From NCBI RefSeq assembly GCF_002831585.1, contig NZ_CP025113.1, positions 496,001 through 560,000 of the forward strand: a DNA stretch of 64,000 nucleotides, read 5' to 3'. The stretch's first letter is position 1. The number at the start of each line of letters is the position of its first letter. The DNA is from Bradyrhizobium sp. SK17. Lineage in GTDB: Bacteria > Pseudomonadota > Alphaproteobacteria > Rhizobiales > Xanthobacteraceae. A program made the position numbers and the translations under genes. Under the pieces are notes generated by a model that saw only the letters and a list, made by a program, of their open reading frames with translations, ran no database searches and was not told the DNA's origin. Below are positions 31,900 through 39,419 of the stretch, piece by piece.

Positions 31900-32352
31900 A
31901 TGGAAAAACAGACTATTGGACTTACCGAGCCTCCGGCGGCGCCCGAGCCGTGCAACGGCGACCTGGCGGCGCAATTTCATCGCGCGCTTTCCGTGCTGGC
32001 CGGGAAATGGAAGGGCGACATCCTCTGGCAATTGGTCGAACGCAAGCGCCGGTTCGGCGAGCTGCGACAGGCGATCCCCGGCGTCACGCAGCACATGCTG
32101 ACCACCCAGCTGCGCGATCTCGAGGCCAACGGCCTCGTCAAGCGCACGGTCTATCCGGAGGTGCCGCCGCGGGTTGAGTACGAGATGACGCCGTCCGCCA
32201 AGGCGCTCAAGCCGGTGTTCGACGAACTCTACCGCTGGTCGCAGGAGCACGGCTTCCCGACCTCGACCGGGAGTGCCGCGCAGCCGGCGCCGTCGGGCGC
32301 GGAAGCCGAGCCGGAGGACCAGCCCCGCAAGGCCGGCCGGCGCGCCGGCTGA
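31900..32352 (+). CDS. HxlR-family transcriptional regulator
   Basis: 150 residues with the HxlR winged helix (LSVLAGKWKGDILWQLVERK, FGELRQAIPGVTQHMLTTQL, LVKRTVYPEVPPRVEYEMT) and a disordered acidic/basic C-terminal tail of about 35 residues. A cysteine at residue 18 (EPCNGDLAA) lies where redox-sensing HxlR proteins carry their sensor cysteine. GAGG lies four bases before the ATG. Being divergent from doxX it is the likely regulator of that set; a thiol signal would fit the target genes. Confidence 0.9.
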   Translation: MEKQTIGLTEPPAAPEPCNGDLAAQFHRALSVLAGKWKGDILWQLVERKRRFGELRQAIPGVTQHMLTTQLRDLEANGLVKRTVYPEVPPRVEYEMTPSAKALKPVFDELYRWSQEHGFPTSTGSAAQPAPSGAEAEPEDQPRKAGRRAG

Positions 32353-32634
32353 TGACGACAAGGTGAGGATCCCGAGCAGCTGCCGTGACCGACGTCACCG
32401 TCGCAGGCACTCCCGGTTTGCCACCCTAAACACTATGTTGAGCAGTCGCCGTCCGGGCCTGAATCGGAACCGGCGCAGGTTTCCGGGTTGTAAGATGAGT
32501 TTTCCGCTCGTCTCTGCTTCAATCACCCGAAATCCCTGCTTCCGGGTCCCCACTGGCAATCAGTTGCGCTTCAGGCAAGGATGACGAGGAATTGCCAAGA
32601 CATCGCCAAGACATCGCACTGCGTCGGAGTGACC

Positions 32635-34059
32635 ATGACCAATCCCGCCACGACCTCCCTGCTCGATCGCGCCAATCTGGACCGCGACGCCGTCCGCCGC
32701 GAGGTGTCGCGCGGACTTCAGGGCGCCGACGACGGCGAGTTGTTCCTCGAGTTCGGGCAGACCGAGGCGCTGGTGTTCGACAATGGCCGGCTGAAACAGG
32801 CGACCTATGACACCTCGCAGGGCTTTGGCCTGCGCGCGGTCAAGGACGATGCGGTCGGCTATGCGCATTCCTCCGACGTCTCGATCCCGGCGCTGATCCG
32901 CGCGGCGGATGCGGTGGCGGCGGTCCGCGGCGGCTATGCCGGCACGTTCGCCGCGGCGCCCTCGCACACCAACGTCAAGCTCTATGGCGACGAGAATCCG
33001 CTCGACGGCCCGGCATTCGAAGCAAAAGTAAAGCTGCTCGGCGAGATCGACGCCTATGTCAGGGACAAGGATCCGCGGGTGCGGCAGGTCTCCGCCAGCC
33101 TCACCGCGACCTGGCAAGTGGTCGAGATCCTGCGGCCCGACGGCGAGAGCTACCGCGACATCCGCCCGCTGGTGCGGGTCAACATCTCCGTCGTCGCCGG
33201 TCAGGGCGACCGCCAGGAAAGCGGCAGCAAGGGCTATGGCGGCCGCGAGGGTTATGCGCGTTTCATCGAGACCAAGGCCTGGCGCGACGCCGCCGACGGC
33301 GCGCTGCGCGAGGCGCTGGTCAATCTCGAATCAGTGCCGGCCCCGGCCGGCGAGATGGACGTGGTGCTCGGGGCCGGCTGGCCCGGCGTGATGCTGCATG
33401 AGGCGGTCGGCCACGGGCTCGAAGGCGATTTCAACCGCAAGCAGACCTCGGCCTTTGCCGGATTGATGGGCAAGCAGGTCGCGGCCAAGGGCGTCACCGT
33501 GGTCGACGACGGCACCATGGCTTCGCGCCGCGGTTCCCTCTCGATCGATGACGAGGGCACGCCGACCAACCGCACCGTGCTGATCGAGGACGGCATCCTG
33601 GTCGGCTACATGCAGGACCGCCAGAACGCCCGCCTGATGGGCATGAAGCCGACCGGCAACGGACGGCGGCAGAGCTATGCCCATGTGCCGATGCCGCGCA
33701 TGACCAACACCTACATGCTGGCGGGCGACCGCGACCCGGCCGAGATCATCGCCTCGGTGAAGAACGGCATGTATGCCGCCAATTTCGGCGGCGGCCAGGT
33801 CGACATCACCTCGGGCAAATACGTGTTCCAGTGCACCGAGGCCTACAAGATCGAGAACGGCAAGCTCGGCGCGCCACTGAAGGGCGCCATGCTGATCGGC
33901 AACGGGCCGACCGATCTCCACAGGATCACCATGATCGGCAACGATCTTGCGCTGGACACGGGAATCGGCACCTGCGGCAAGAACGGCCAGGGTGTGCCGG
34001 TCGGCGTCGGCCAGCCGACGTTGCGCATGGAACGGATTACGGTTGGAGGAACAGGCTAG
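32635..34059 (+). CDS. tldD: Metalloprotease TldD
   Basis: Subunit of the TldD/TldE (PmbA) cytoplasmic protease that trims peptides such as unfolded or modified small substrates. 474 residues, close to the E. coli length. The zinc motif HExxxH is His255-EAVG-His259 (MLHEAVGHGLEGD). Other family blocks: GAGWPGVMLHE, SIDDEGTPTNRTVLIEDGIL, RRQSYAHVPMPRMTNTYM. I chose ATG 32635, with GGAG about five bases before it; an earlier in-frame ATG at 32581 has no ribosome site. The tldE/pmbA partner is not in the window. The stop codon shares a base with lepB's start. Confidence 0.95.
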   Translation: MTNPATTSLLDRANLDRDAVRREVSRGLQGADDGELFLEFGQTEALVFDNGRLKQATYDTSQGFGLRAVKDDAVGYAHSSDVSIPALIRAADAVAAVRGGYAGTFAAAPSHTNVKLYGDENPLDGPAFEAKVKLLGEIDAYVRDKDPRVRQVSASLTATWQVVEILRPDGESYRDIRPLVRVNISVVAGQGDRQESGSKGYGGREGYARFIETKAWRDAADGALREALVNLESVPAPAGEMDVVLGAGWPGVMLHEAVGHGLEGDFNRKQTSAFAGLMGKQVAAKGVTVVDDGTMASRRGSLSIDDEGTPTNRTVLIEDGILVGYMQDRQNARLMGMKPTGNGRRQSYAHVPMPRMTNTYMLAGDRDPAEIIASVKNGMYAANFGGGQVDITSGKYVFQCTEAYKIENGKLGAPLKGAMLIGNGPTDLHRITMIGNDLALDTGIGTCGKNGQGVPVGVGQPTLRMERITVGGTG

Positions 34060-34829
34060 TGAGCAGCGGAAACGAAGTCGTGGCGGCCAAGACGACGAGC
34101 TGGCGCGGACAGGCCGTGCAGCTGGCCGCGATCGTGGCCGTCGTGTTCCTCGCCAAGGGCGCGATCGCCGAGCCGTTCTACGTGCCGTCGGGCTCGATGG
34201 AGCCGACGCTCCTGATCGGCGACGCGCTGGTCGCCTCGAAATATCCCTATGGCTACGGCGCGGCGTCGCTGCCGATCCAGATCACGCTGCCGGAAACCGG
34301 CCGCGTGTTCGGCGAGACGCCGAAGCGCGGCGACGTCGTCGTATTCCGCTGGCCGGGCGACCGCTCGCAGGCCTGGGTCAAGCGCGTGGTCGGGCTGCCC
34401 GGCGATCGCATCCAGATGCGGCAGGGCCAGCTCTTCATCAACGATCATCCGGCGGCGCTGAAGCCCGACGGCGCCGGCTTTGCCGAGGACGATCGCGGCG
34501 GCGGCGAGGATGCCAACCGCTATATCGAGACGCTGCCGAACGGTGTCAGCCACGCGATCTTCAAGATCCGCGACAACGGCCGGCTCGACAACACGGCCGA
34601 GGTGACGGTGCCTCCGGGCCAGCTGTTCGTGCTCGGCGACAACCGGGACAACTCCGCCGACAGCCGCGTGCCGGTGCGCGACGGCGGCGTCGGCCTGCTG
34701 CCGATCGACAATCTGATCGGCCGCGCCGATGCGGTGGTCGGCTCCTGGGACATGGGCATCCGCAGCCAGCCGGTCTGGACCTGGCTGTCCGGCTTCCGCC
34801 TCGCGCGCTTCTTCACCTCGGTGCAGTGA
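34059..34829 (+). CDS. lepB: Signal peptidase I
   Basis: Cleaves signal peptides at the outer face of the inner membrane. 256 residues: one N-terminal membrane anchor (about 15-35), the catalytic Ser46 in VPSGSMEPTL, the general base Lys108 in WVKRVVGLPGDRI, and the conserved GDNRDNSADSR box. GTG 34059 overlaps the tldD stop by one base and has GGAGGA eight bases before it, a strong coupled start. Bradyrhizobium genomes usually carry another lepB near rnc, so this may be a second copy. Confidence 0.94.
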   Translation: MSSGNEVVAAKTTSWRGQAVQLAAIVAVVFLAKGAIAEPFYVPSGSMEPTLLIGDALVASKYPYGYGAASLPIQITLPETGRVFGETPKRGDVVVFRWPGDRSQAWVKRVVGLPGDRIQMRQGQLFINDHPAALKPDGAGFAEDDRGGGEDANRYIETLPNGVSHAIFKIRDNGRLDNTAEVTVPPGQLFVLGDNRDNSADSRVPVRDGGVGLLPIDNLIGRADAVVGSWDMGIRSQPVWTWLSGFRLARFFTSVQ

Positions 34830-34839
34830 GCAGGCCCAA

Positions 34840-35181
34840 GTGACCTTCGACGACGTCAGGACCCTGGTGCTGGCGTGGCCGGAGGTCGAGGATGGCTCGT
34901 CCTACGGCACGCCGGCGCTGAAGGTGCGCAAGAAGATGCTGGCGCGGCTGAAGGAGGACGGCGACAGCCTGGTGATGCCGGGCGTGCCGCCGGATGAGCG
35001 CGACATGCTGGTGGAAAGCCAGCCCAGGGTCTTCTACTTCACCGATCACTACCGCGATTATCCGACCGTGCTGATCCGCCTGTCGAAGGCCAGGCGTTCG
35101 ACCGTCGAGCCTCTGCTGCGCCGGCAGTGGCGCGCGCTGGCATCGAAGAAGGCAGTCAGGGATTTTGACGCGATCGGGTAA
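34840..35181 (+). CDS. MmcQ/YjbR family protein
   Basis: 113 residues, one MmcQ/YjbR domain of CyaY-like fold: VRTLVLAWPEVEDGSSYGTP, ALKVRKKMLARL, and VFYFTDHYRDYPTVLIRLS. These proteins are often described as DNA-binding, without a known role. GTG 34840 lies 10 bases after the lepB stop, so the gene belongs to the same transcript. The end is followed by a palindromic repeat. Confidence 0.82.
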   Translation: MTFDDVRTLVLAWPEVEDGSSYGTPALKVRKKMLARLKEDGDSLVMPGVPPDERDMLVESQPRVFYFTDHYRDYPTVLIRLSKARRSTVEPLLRRQWRALASKKAVRDFDAIG

Positions 35182-35189
35182 TGGCTTCT

Positions 35190-35268
35190 CGTCATTGCGA
35201 GCGCAGCGAAGCAATCCATGTCACGGCATTGCGGATCGATGGATTGCTTCGCTGCGCTCGCAATGACG
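35190..35268. repeat. Palindromic repeat (CGTCATTGCGAGCG type), copy 1
   Basis: 79 bases with long inverted arms: CGTCATTGCGAGCG and its complement CGCTCGCAATGACG, continued by AGCGAAGCAATCCAT and ATGGATTGCTTCGCT. A close relative lies at 60593-60676. This is one of the commonest intergenic palindromes of Bradyrhizobium (recalled). Its last base forms part of the GGAGG upstream of the next gene. Confidence 0.88.
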
Positions 35269-35282
35269 GAGGAAAATGAAGC

Positions 35283-35849
35283 ATGACCGCTGACCAATTC
35301 CTCACCACTGCGCTGCGCAATCCGGCCAACCGCGCGATCATCGACGAACTCGACCGCCGCGCGCTGCCCGATGCGTGGCTGGTGGCCGGCTGCCTAGTGC
35401 AGAGCGTGTGGAACGTGCTGACGCAGCGGCCGCTCGATCACGGCATCAGCGACTACGACGTGTTCTATTTCGATTCCGACACGTCATGGGAAGCCGAGGA
35501 CGCCGTGATCCGCGATCTCACGGCGCGGCTCGGCCATCTCGGCGCCGCGATCGAGGTGCGCAATCAGGCCCGGGTCCATCTCTGGTATCCCGAGAAGCAC
35601 GGCGTGCCCTACCCTGCGCTGTCGTGCTCGACCGACGGAATCGACCGCTTCCTCAGCACGAACGTGCAGGTCGGCATCCGCCGCAGCGCCAGCGGTTACG
35701 ACGTCTATGCGCCGAGAGGTTTCGACGATGTCGCCGCCATGATCGTGCGGCCGAACCGGACCGCGAATTTTTCGGCGGCGAATTACGCGAAGAAGGCTGA
35801 GCGATGGAAGGCGCTGTGGCCGGAGATCACGGTGATTGAGGTGGACTAA
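35283..35849 (+). CDS. Nucleotidyltransferase family protein (DUF925-type)
   Basis: 188 residues. The N-terminal part, PDAWLVAGCLVQSVWNVLTQ, GISDYDVFYFD, matches a predicted nucleotidyltransferase family whose DxD-like pair (Asp in SDYDVFYFD) would bind metal; EVRNQARVHLWYPEKHG follows and the end has PNRTANFSAANYAKKAERWK. The substrate is unknown. GGAGG lies about 12 bases before ATG 35283, at the very edge of the repeat upstream. A hairpin follows the stop. Confidence 0.85.
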   Translation: MTADQFLTTALRNPANRAIIDELDRRALPDAWLVAGCLVQSVWNVLTQRPLDHGISDYDVFYFDSDTSWEAEDAVIRDLTARLGHLGAAIEVRNQARVHLWYPEKHGVPYPALSCSTDGIDRFLSTNVQVGIRRSASGYDVYAPRGFDDVAAMIVRPNRTANFSAANYAKKAERWKALWPEITVIEVD

Positions 35850-35854
35850 CCCGT

Positions 35855-35878
35855 TCGTCCCTGCGGACGCAGGGACGA
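35855..35878. terminator. Hairpin between convergent genes
   Basis: TCGTCCCTGCG and CGCAGGGACGA form a perfect 11-base stem with a two-base loop (GA) six bases after the nucleotidyltransferase stop and before the convergent PAN-domain gene. No T-run; could be a short dispersed repeat serving as terminator. Confidence 0.5.
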
Positions 35879-35896
35879 CAGACGGGTGTGTGGCGC

Positions 35897-36451
35897 CTAC
35901 CGCACCACGCCTGATGTGAACCCTGCCTTCCGCCGCGGCGGCTTGATCTCTTTCTTCAGGAAGCAATGCGCGTCGCGGCCGGCATAGCCGGGCCGGGCGT
36001 AGGTCCAGGCACGGCATTTGTTGTCGGCGGTGCAGGCGGCCTGGCAGGCCTCGTCGCCATCGCTGCTCTTCAATTCGAAGTTCTTGTAGTCGCCGCCGAG
36101 GCGGTCGATCGAGGTTTCAATGGCGCCATTGCGCGGTTCGACCACGCCCGCGCCGCGCACCCCGGAGACGCAGCAATTGTCCTGCACCCGCGGCGGCACG
36201 CTGCTCTTCAGCCAGCACACCGCACCATTGTTGGCGTCGGTCGGATAGTTGAAGCTCCAGGCGCGGCAACGGCGATCGCGCTCGCAGGTCAACGCGCAAT
36301 CGGCGGGATCGCCCGAACTCACCGGCGCGTTCAGGTAATCGCCGCCGGGACGGTCGAAATTGGCCTGCGCCAATGCCGGGCGTGCGGCGAAGGCGGCCAC
36401 AAGCACCGCGAACATCACCACACTCGCCCTAAAGAGGCGGCCTATCCCCAT
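35897..36451 (-). CDS. Secreted protein with two PAN/Apple domains
   Basis: 184 residues: signal peptide (FRASVVMFAVLVAAFAARPA, ending LAQA), then two PAN-type domains. The first runs from NFDRPGGDYLN through CALTCERDRRCRAWSFNYP to CWLKSSVPP; the second from SIDRLGGDYKNFEL through CQAACTADNKCRAWTYARPG to CFLKKEIKPP. Each has the alternating cysteine pattern of the fold. Such domains bind proteins or sugars; a role at the cell surface is inference. I chose ATG 36451 so that the signal peptide starts correctly. G+C is normal. Confidence 0.85.
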   Translation of the reverse strand: MGIGRLFRASVVMFAVLVAAFAARPALAQANFDRPGGDYLNAPVSSGDPADCALTCERDRRCRAWSFNYPTDANNGAVCWLKSSVPPRVQDNCCVSGVRGAGVVEPRNGAIETSIDRLGGDYKNFELKSSDGDEACQAACTADNKCRAWTYARPGYAGRDAHCFLKKEIKPPRRKAGFTSGVVR

Positions 36452-36616
36452 GAGATTGCTTTCAAATTCGCACAGCCCCGCGCATCCCGCGGGTGTCATT
36501 TGAACGCCATGAACCTGTACGGCTGATGAACGGCGAGGCAACGGCAGGTGCGACGACACCGCCGTCCGCGCGCACGCCCAGAACCCCCGTTCCGATACAA
36601 TCGGAAACGAAAAAGA

Positions 36617-37986
36617 TTAGAAGGCGTACTCCTGATAGGCCGGCTCGACCGACCCCTTCCAGGGACCGTTGAACTTCTCCAGCATCTCCTCGGCCGGCGA
36701 GCGGCCGGTCTCGATGATGCGCTCGAGCGGTTCGAGGAAACGGCTTTCGTCGCGGCCGAGATGATCGATCCGGCCGCGCCGCCGCAATCCGGCATGCGAC
36801 AGCACCAGGCACTCCTTGGCGATCTCGAACAGATAGCGGTCCTTGATCCGCGACTTGAAACCGAAACGCGGCACGTCATCGCGCAGCGCCTGCCGCTCCG
36901 GCGCGGTCCAGTGCCGGACGATGTCCCAGGCAGCATCGAGACTGTCATTGTCGTAGAGCAGCCCGACCCAGAACGCCGGCAGCGCCGGCAACCGGCCCCA
37001 CGGCACGCCATCGGCGCCGCGCATTTCGAGGTAACGCTTCAGCCGCACCTCGGGAAGATCGTCGAGAGATGGTTGGCCCAGTCCGACAGGGTCGGGCGCT
37101 CGCCCGGGAAGGCGGCATTCTTGCCGGCGAAGAAATCGCGAAACGAGGAGCCGGAGACGTCGATATATTCCTCGCCGCGCTTGACGAAATACATCGGCAC
37201 GTCGAGCGCGTAGTCGACATAACGCTCGTAGCCCATGCCGTCCTCGAACGCGAACGGGATCATGCCCGAGCGCGCATTGTCGGTGTCGCGCCAGATCTCG
37301 GAGCGGAACGACAGGAAGCCGTTGGGCTTGCCTTCGGTGAACGGCGAGTTGGCGAACAAGGCGGTCGCGATCGGCTGCAACGCCAGCGACACCCGCAGCT
37401 TCTTCACCATGTCGGCTTCGGAGGAGAAGTCGAGATTGGTCTGCACCGTGCAGGTCCGGAACATCATGTCGAGGCCGTATTTGCCGACCTTCGGCATGTA
37501 GTTGCGCATGATCTTGTAGCGCCCCTTCGGCATCACGGGAATCTGCTCGCGCGACCAGGACGGCGTCATGCCGAGACCGAGGAAGCCGATGCCGAGCGGG
37601 GTTGCGATCTCCCGCACCTGCGCCAGGTGCGCCATCAACTCCGACTGCGTCTGATGCACGGTTTCGACCGGCGCGCCGGACAATTCAAACTGCCCGCCCG
37701 GCTCGAGCGAAATCGCGCCGCCGCCGGTGACGTCGTAGAGTCCGATGATGTTGCCGCGCTCCATGATCGGCTCCCAGCCGAGCAGGAGCTTCATGCCTTC
37801 GAGCAGCGCGCCGATCCCCTTCGCGCCCTCATAGGGCACCGGCTGGTGGCCTTCGAGCGTGAACGGCGTCTTCTCGTGCTCGGTACCGATCCGGAATTCG
37901 GACTCGGGCTTCACACCGGCTTCAATCCACGCCACGAGCTCGTCGCGCGATTGCAGCGGCGTCATGTCGATCTGGTCACGCGCCAT
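36617..37986 (-). pseudogene. gshA: Glutamate-cysteine ligase (class II), frameshifted by one base
   Basis: First enzyme of glutathione synthesis. The frame from ATG 37986 reads [20 protein letters not shown] through [33 protein letters not shown] and ends out of frame after LSTIFPRCG. The next frame continues [20 protein letters not shown] to QEYAF at 36617. One extra base at about 37050-37054 (CCCGAGGTG where CCCGGAGGTG is expected) joins them into 456 residues, the normal length of the plant-type class II enzyme of rhizobia. Everything else is well preserved, so the gene is either recently broken or the base is a sequencing error. Loss would impair glutathione supply to gstA and maiA. Confidence 0.9.
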
Positions 37987-38079
37987 ACGAAATCCAACTC
38001 AAGGGCGCTTCGATCGAAGGCGCGCGGTGGCAGGGACATCCGTGGGCCAGAGCGGCCGCGGATGATGGGATCAGCAATA

Positions 38080-38592
38080 TCATCGGGCAGGCACGCCGTC
38101 TCGCGCCGGCGCGGCCTTGGTATCGTTCTTGACGTCGCCCTTGGCATCGCCGCAGGAGCAGCCGAGACGGTCGAGCAGACCGCACAGCCTTTCAGCGTCG
38201 GCATCGGACAATTTGGAGCCGACATGCTTGTCGATCGCGGCCGAATAGGCGCTCCACATCTTCTTCTGCAACTCGCGACCGGCCTCGGTGATCTCGACGA
38301 ACTGGCCGCGCTTGTCGATCTTGCATTCGCGACGGGCGGCGAGCCCCTCGTCGACCAGCTTGTCGATCAGCCGCGAGGTCGAATATTGCGGGATCAGCAT
38401 CTGCCGCTCCAGCTCGACCGGGCGCAGCTCGCCGGACGGCGCGCGCGACAGCTCGAGCAGGGCGTCGTACCAGGCCAGCGGCGGAAAGCCGGCCTTCTTC
38501 AGGTCCTGCTCGACGCAGTCCAGCACCCGGCTCGGCACCCGCATCAGGCGGATCCAGGCGGCCGTCGCCTCGCTCGATAGCTTGCGTTTCAT
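38080..38592 (-). CDS. MarR family regulator
   Basis: 170 residues with a MarR winged helix (QMLIPQYSTSRLIDKLVDEG, CKIDKRGQFVEITEAGRELQ) and a C-terminal tail containing CSCGD and a Lys/Asp-rich end. It is divergent from the gstA gene, and an inverted repeat (ATGCATCTGCAT ... ATGCAGGTGCAT) lies between them, so it probably represses gstA and itself. MarR proteins of this sort often respond to phenolics or oxidants. It is tail-to-tail-adjacent in direction with gshA (same strand, about 90 bases upstream). Confidence 0.9.
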   Translation of the reverse strand: MKRKLSSEATAAWIRLMRVPSRVLDCVEQDLKKAGFPPLAWYDALLELSRAPSGELRPVELERQMLIPQYSTSRLIDKLVDEGLAARRECKIDKRGQFVEITEAGRELQKKMWSAYSAAIDKHVGSKLSDADAERLCGLLDRLGCSCGDAKGDVKNDTKAAPARDGVPAR

Positions 38593-38634
38593 CGTCTAGC
38601 CCATAAGGTCCCGGAACCCAGTGTACCGCACTGA

Positions 38635-38674
38635 ATGCATCTGCATCAATCTTGACTATTTCATGCAGGTGCAT
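38635..38674. promoter_or_regulatory. Inverted-repeat operator and promoter between marR and gstA
   Basis: ATGCATCTGCAT (38635-38646) and ATGCAGGTGCAT (38663-38674) are inverted copies with one mismatch, 16 bases apart. A TTGACT at 38652-38657 sits between them as a -35 element for gstA, so a MarR dimer pair would cover the promoter. Confidence 0.62.
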
Positions 38675-38722
38675 GTAGGCAATCCCTCTCCGGACGCCAA
38701 GAACAAGGGAAGGAATACCCCC

Positions 38723-39340
38723 ATGAAGCTTTATTACACCCCCGGTGCCTGCTCCCTCTCGCCACACATCGCCCTGCTCGAAGCCGGCCTGCCCTACGAC
38801 CTGGTCAAGGTCGATTTGCGTGCCAAGAAGCTCGAAAACGGTGACGATTTCCTGCAAGTGAACCCCAAGGGCCAGGTGCCGGCGCTGGCGCTGGACACCG
38901 GCGAGATGGTCACCGAAGGGCCGATCATCATCCAGATGATTGCCGACAGGGCTACCGACAAGAAGCTGGCGCCGGCCCGCGATTCCAACGAGCGCTACAA
39001 GCTGCTCGAATGGCTGAACTACATCACGACCGAGCTGCACAAGAATCTCGGCCCGATGTTCTCCCCGGTGCTCGCCGACGACGCCAAGGCATTCTTCAAG
39101 GACCGCGCCATGGGCAAGTTCAAATACGTCGAGAGCCAGCTCGCCGGGCACGACTATTTGATGGGCAACCAGTTCACGGTCGCCGACGGCTACCTGTTCA
39201 CCATGATCATGTGGGCGCAAGACCGGCTCGGCTTCGACCTCTCCGGCCTGCCGAACCTGATGGCCTACAAGGCCCGCGTCGCGGCGCGCCCGAAGGTGCA
39301 GGAAGCACTGAAGAAGGAAGGCCTGCTGAAGGCGGCCTGA
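38723..39340 (+). CDS. gstA: Beta-class glutathione S-transferase
   Basis: Conjugates glutathione to electrophiles, in the cytoplasm. 205 residues. The N-terminus MKLYYTPGACSLSPHIALLE has Cys10, the hallmark of the beta class (as in E. coli GstA), then VNPKGQVPALALDTGEMVTE for glutathione binding, and a helical C-terminal half with NQFTVADGYLFTMIMWAQ. ATG 38723 has AAGGA about seven bases before it; a longer reading frame upstream starts inside the operator and is not used. A strong terminator follows. Probably controlled by the divergent MarR. Confidence 0.94.
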   Translation: MKLYYTPGACSLSPHIALLEAGLPYDLVKVDLRAKKLENGDDFLQVNPKGQVPALALDTGEMVTEGPIIIQMIADRATDKKLAPARDSNERYKLLEWLNYITTELHKNLGPMFSPVLADDAKAFFKDRAMGKFKYVESQLAGHDYLMGNQFTVADGYLFTMIMWAQDRLGFDLSGLPNLMAYKARVAARPKVQEALKKEGLLKAA

Positions 39341-39362
39341 GTTTTCGCCGGGCAGACATGCC

Positions 39363-39392
39363 AAGGGCCGGATCGATGATCCGGCCCTTTTT
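39363..39392 (+). terminator. Intrinsic terminator after gstA
   Basis: Perfect 12-base stem, AAGGGCCGGATC and GATCCGGCCCTT, three-base loop GAT, followed by TTT. Placed 22 bases after the gstA stop and before the convergent fadB; the arms carry A and T tracts on both sides so it can work in both directions. Confidence 0.85.
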
Positions 39393-39419
39393 GTTGGTAC
39401 TGCACGCTTGTGGCCCGGA

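Noticed and set aside
35283..35849. Toxin role (MNT-like) for the nucleotidyltransferase
   Set aside because: No HEPN partner gene adjacent and the sequence fits the DUF925-type family better.
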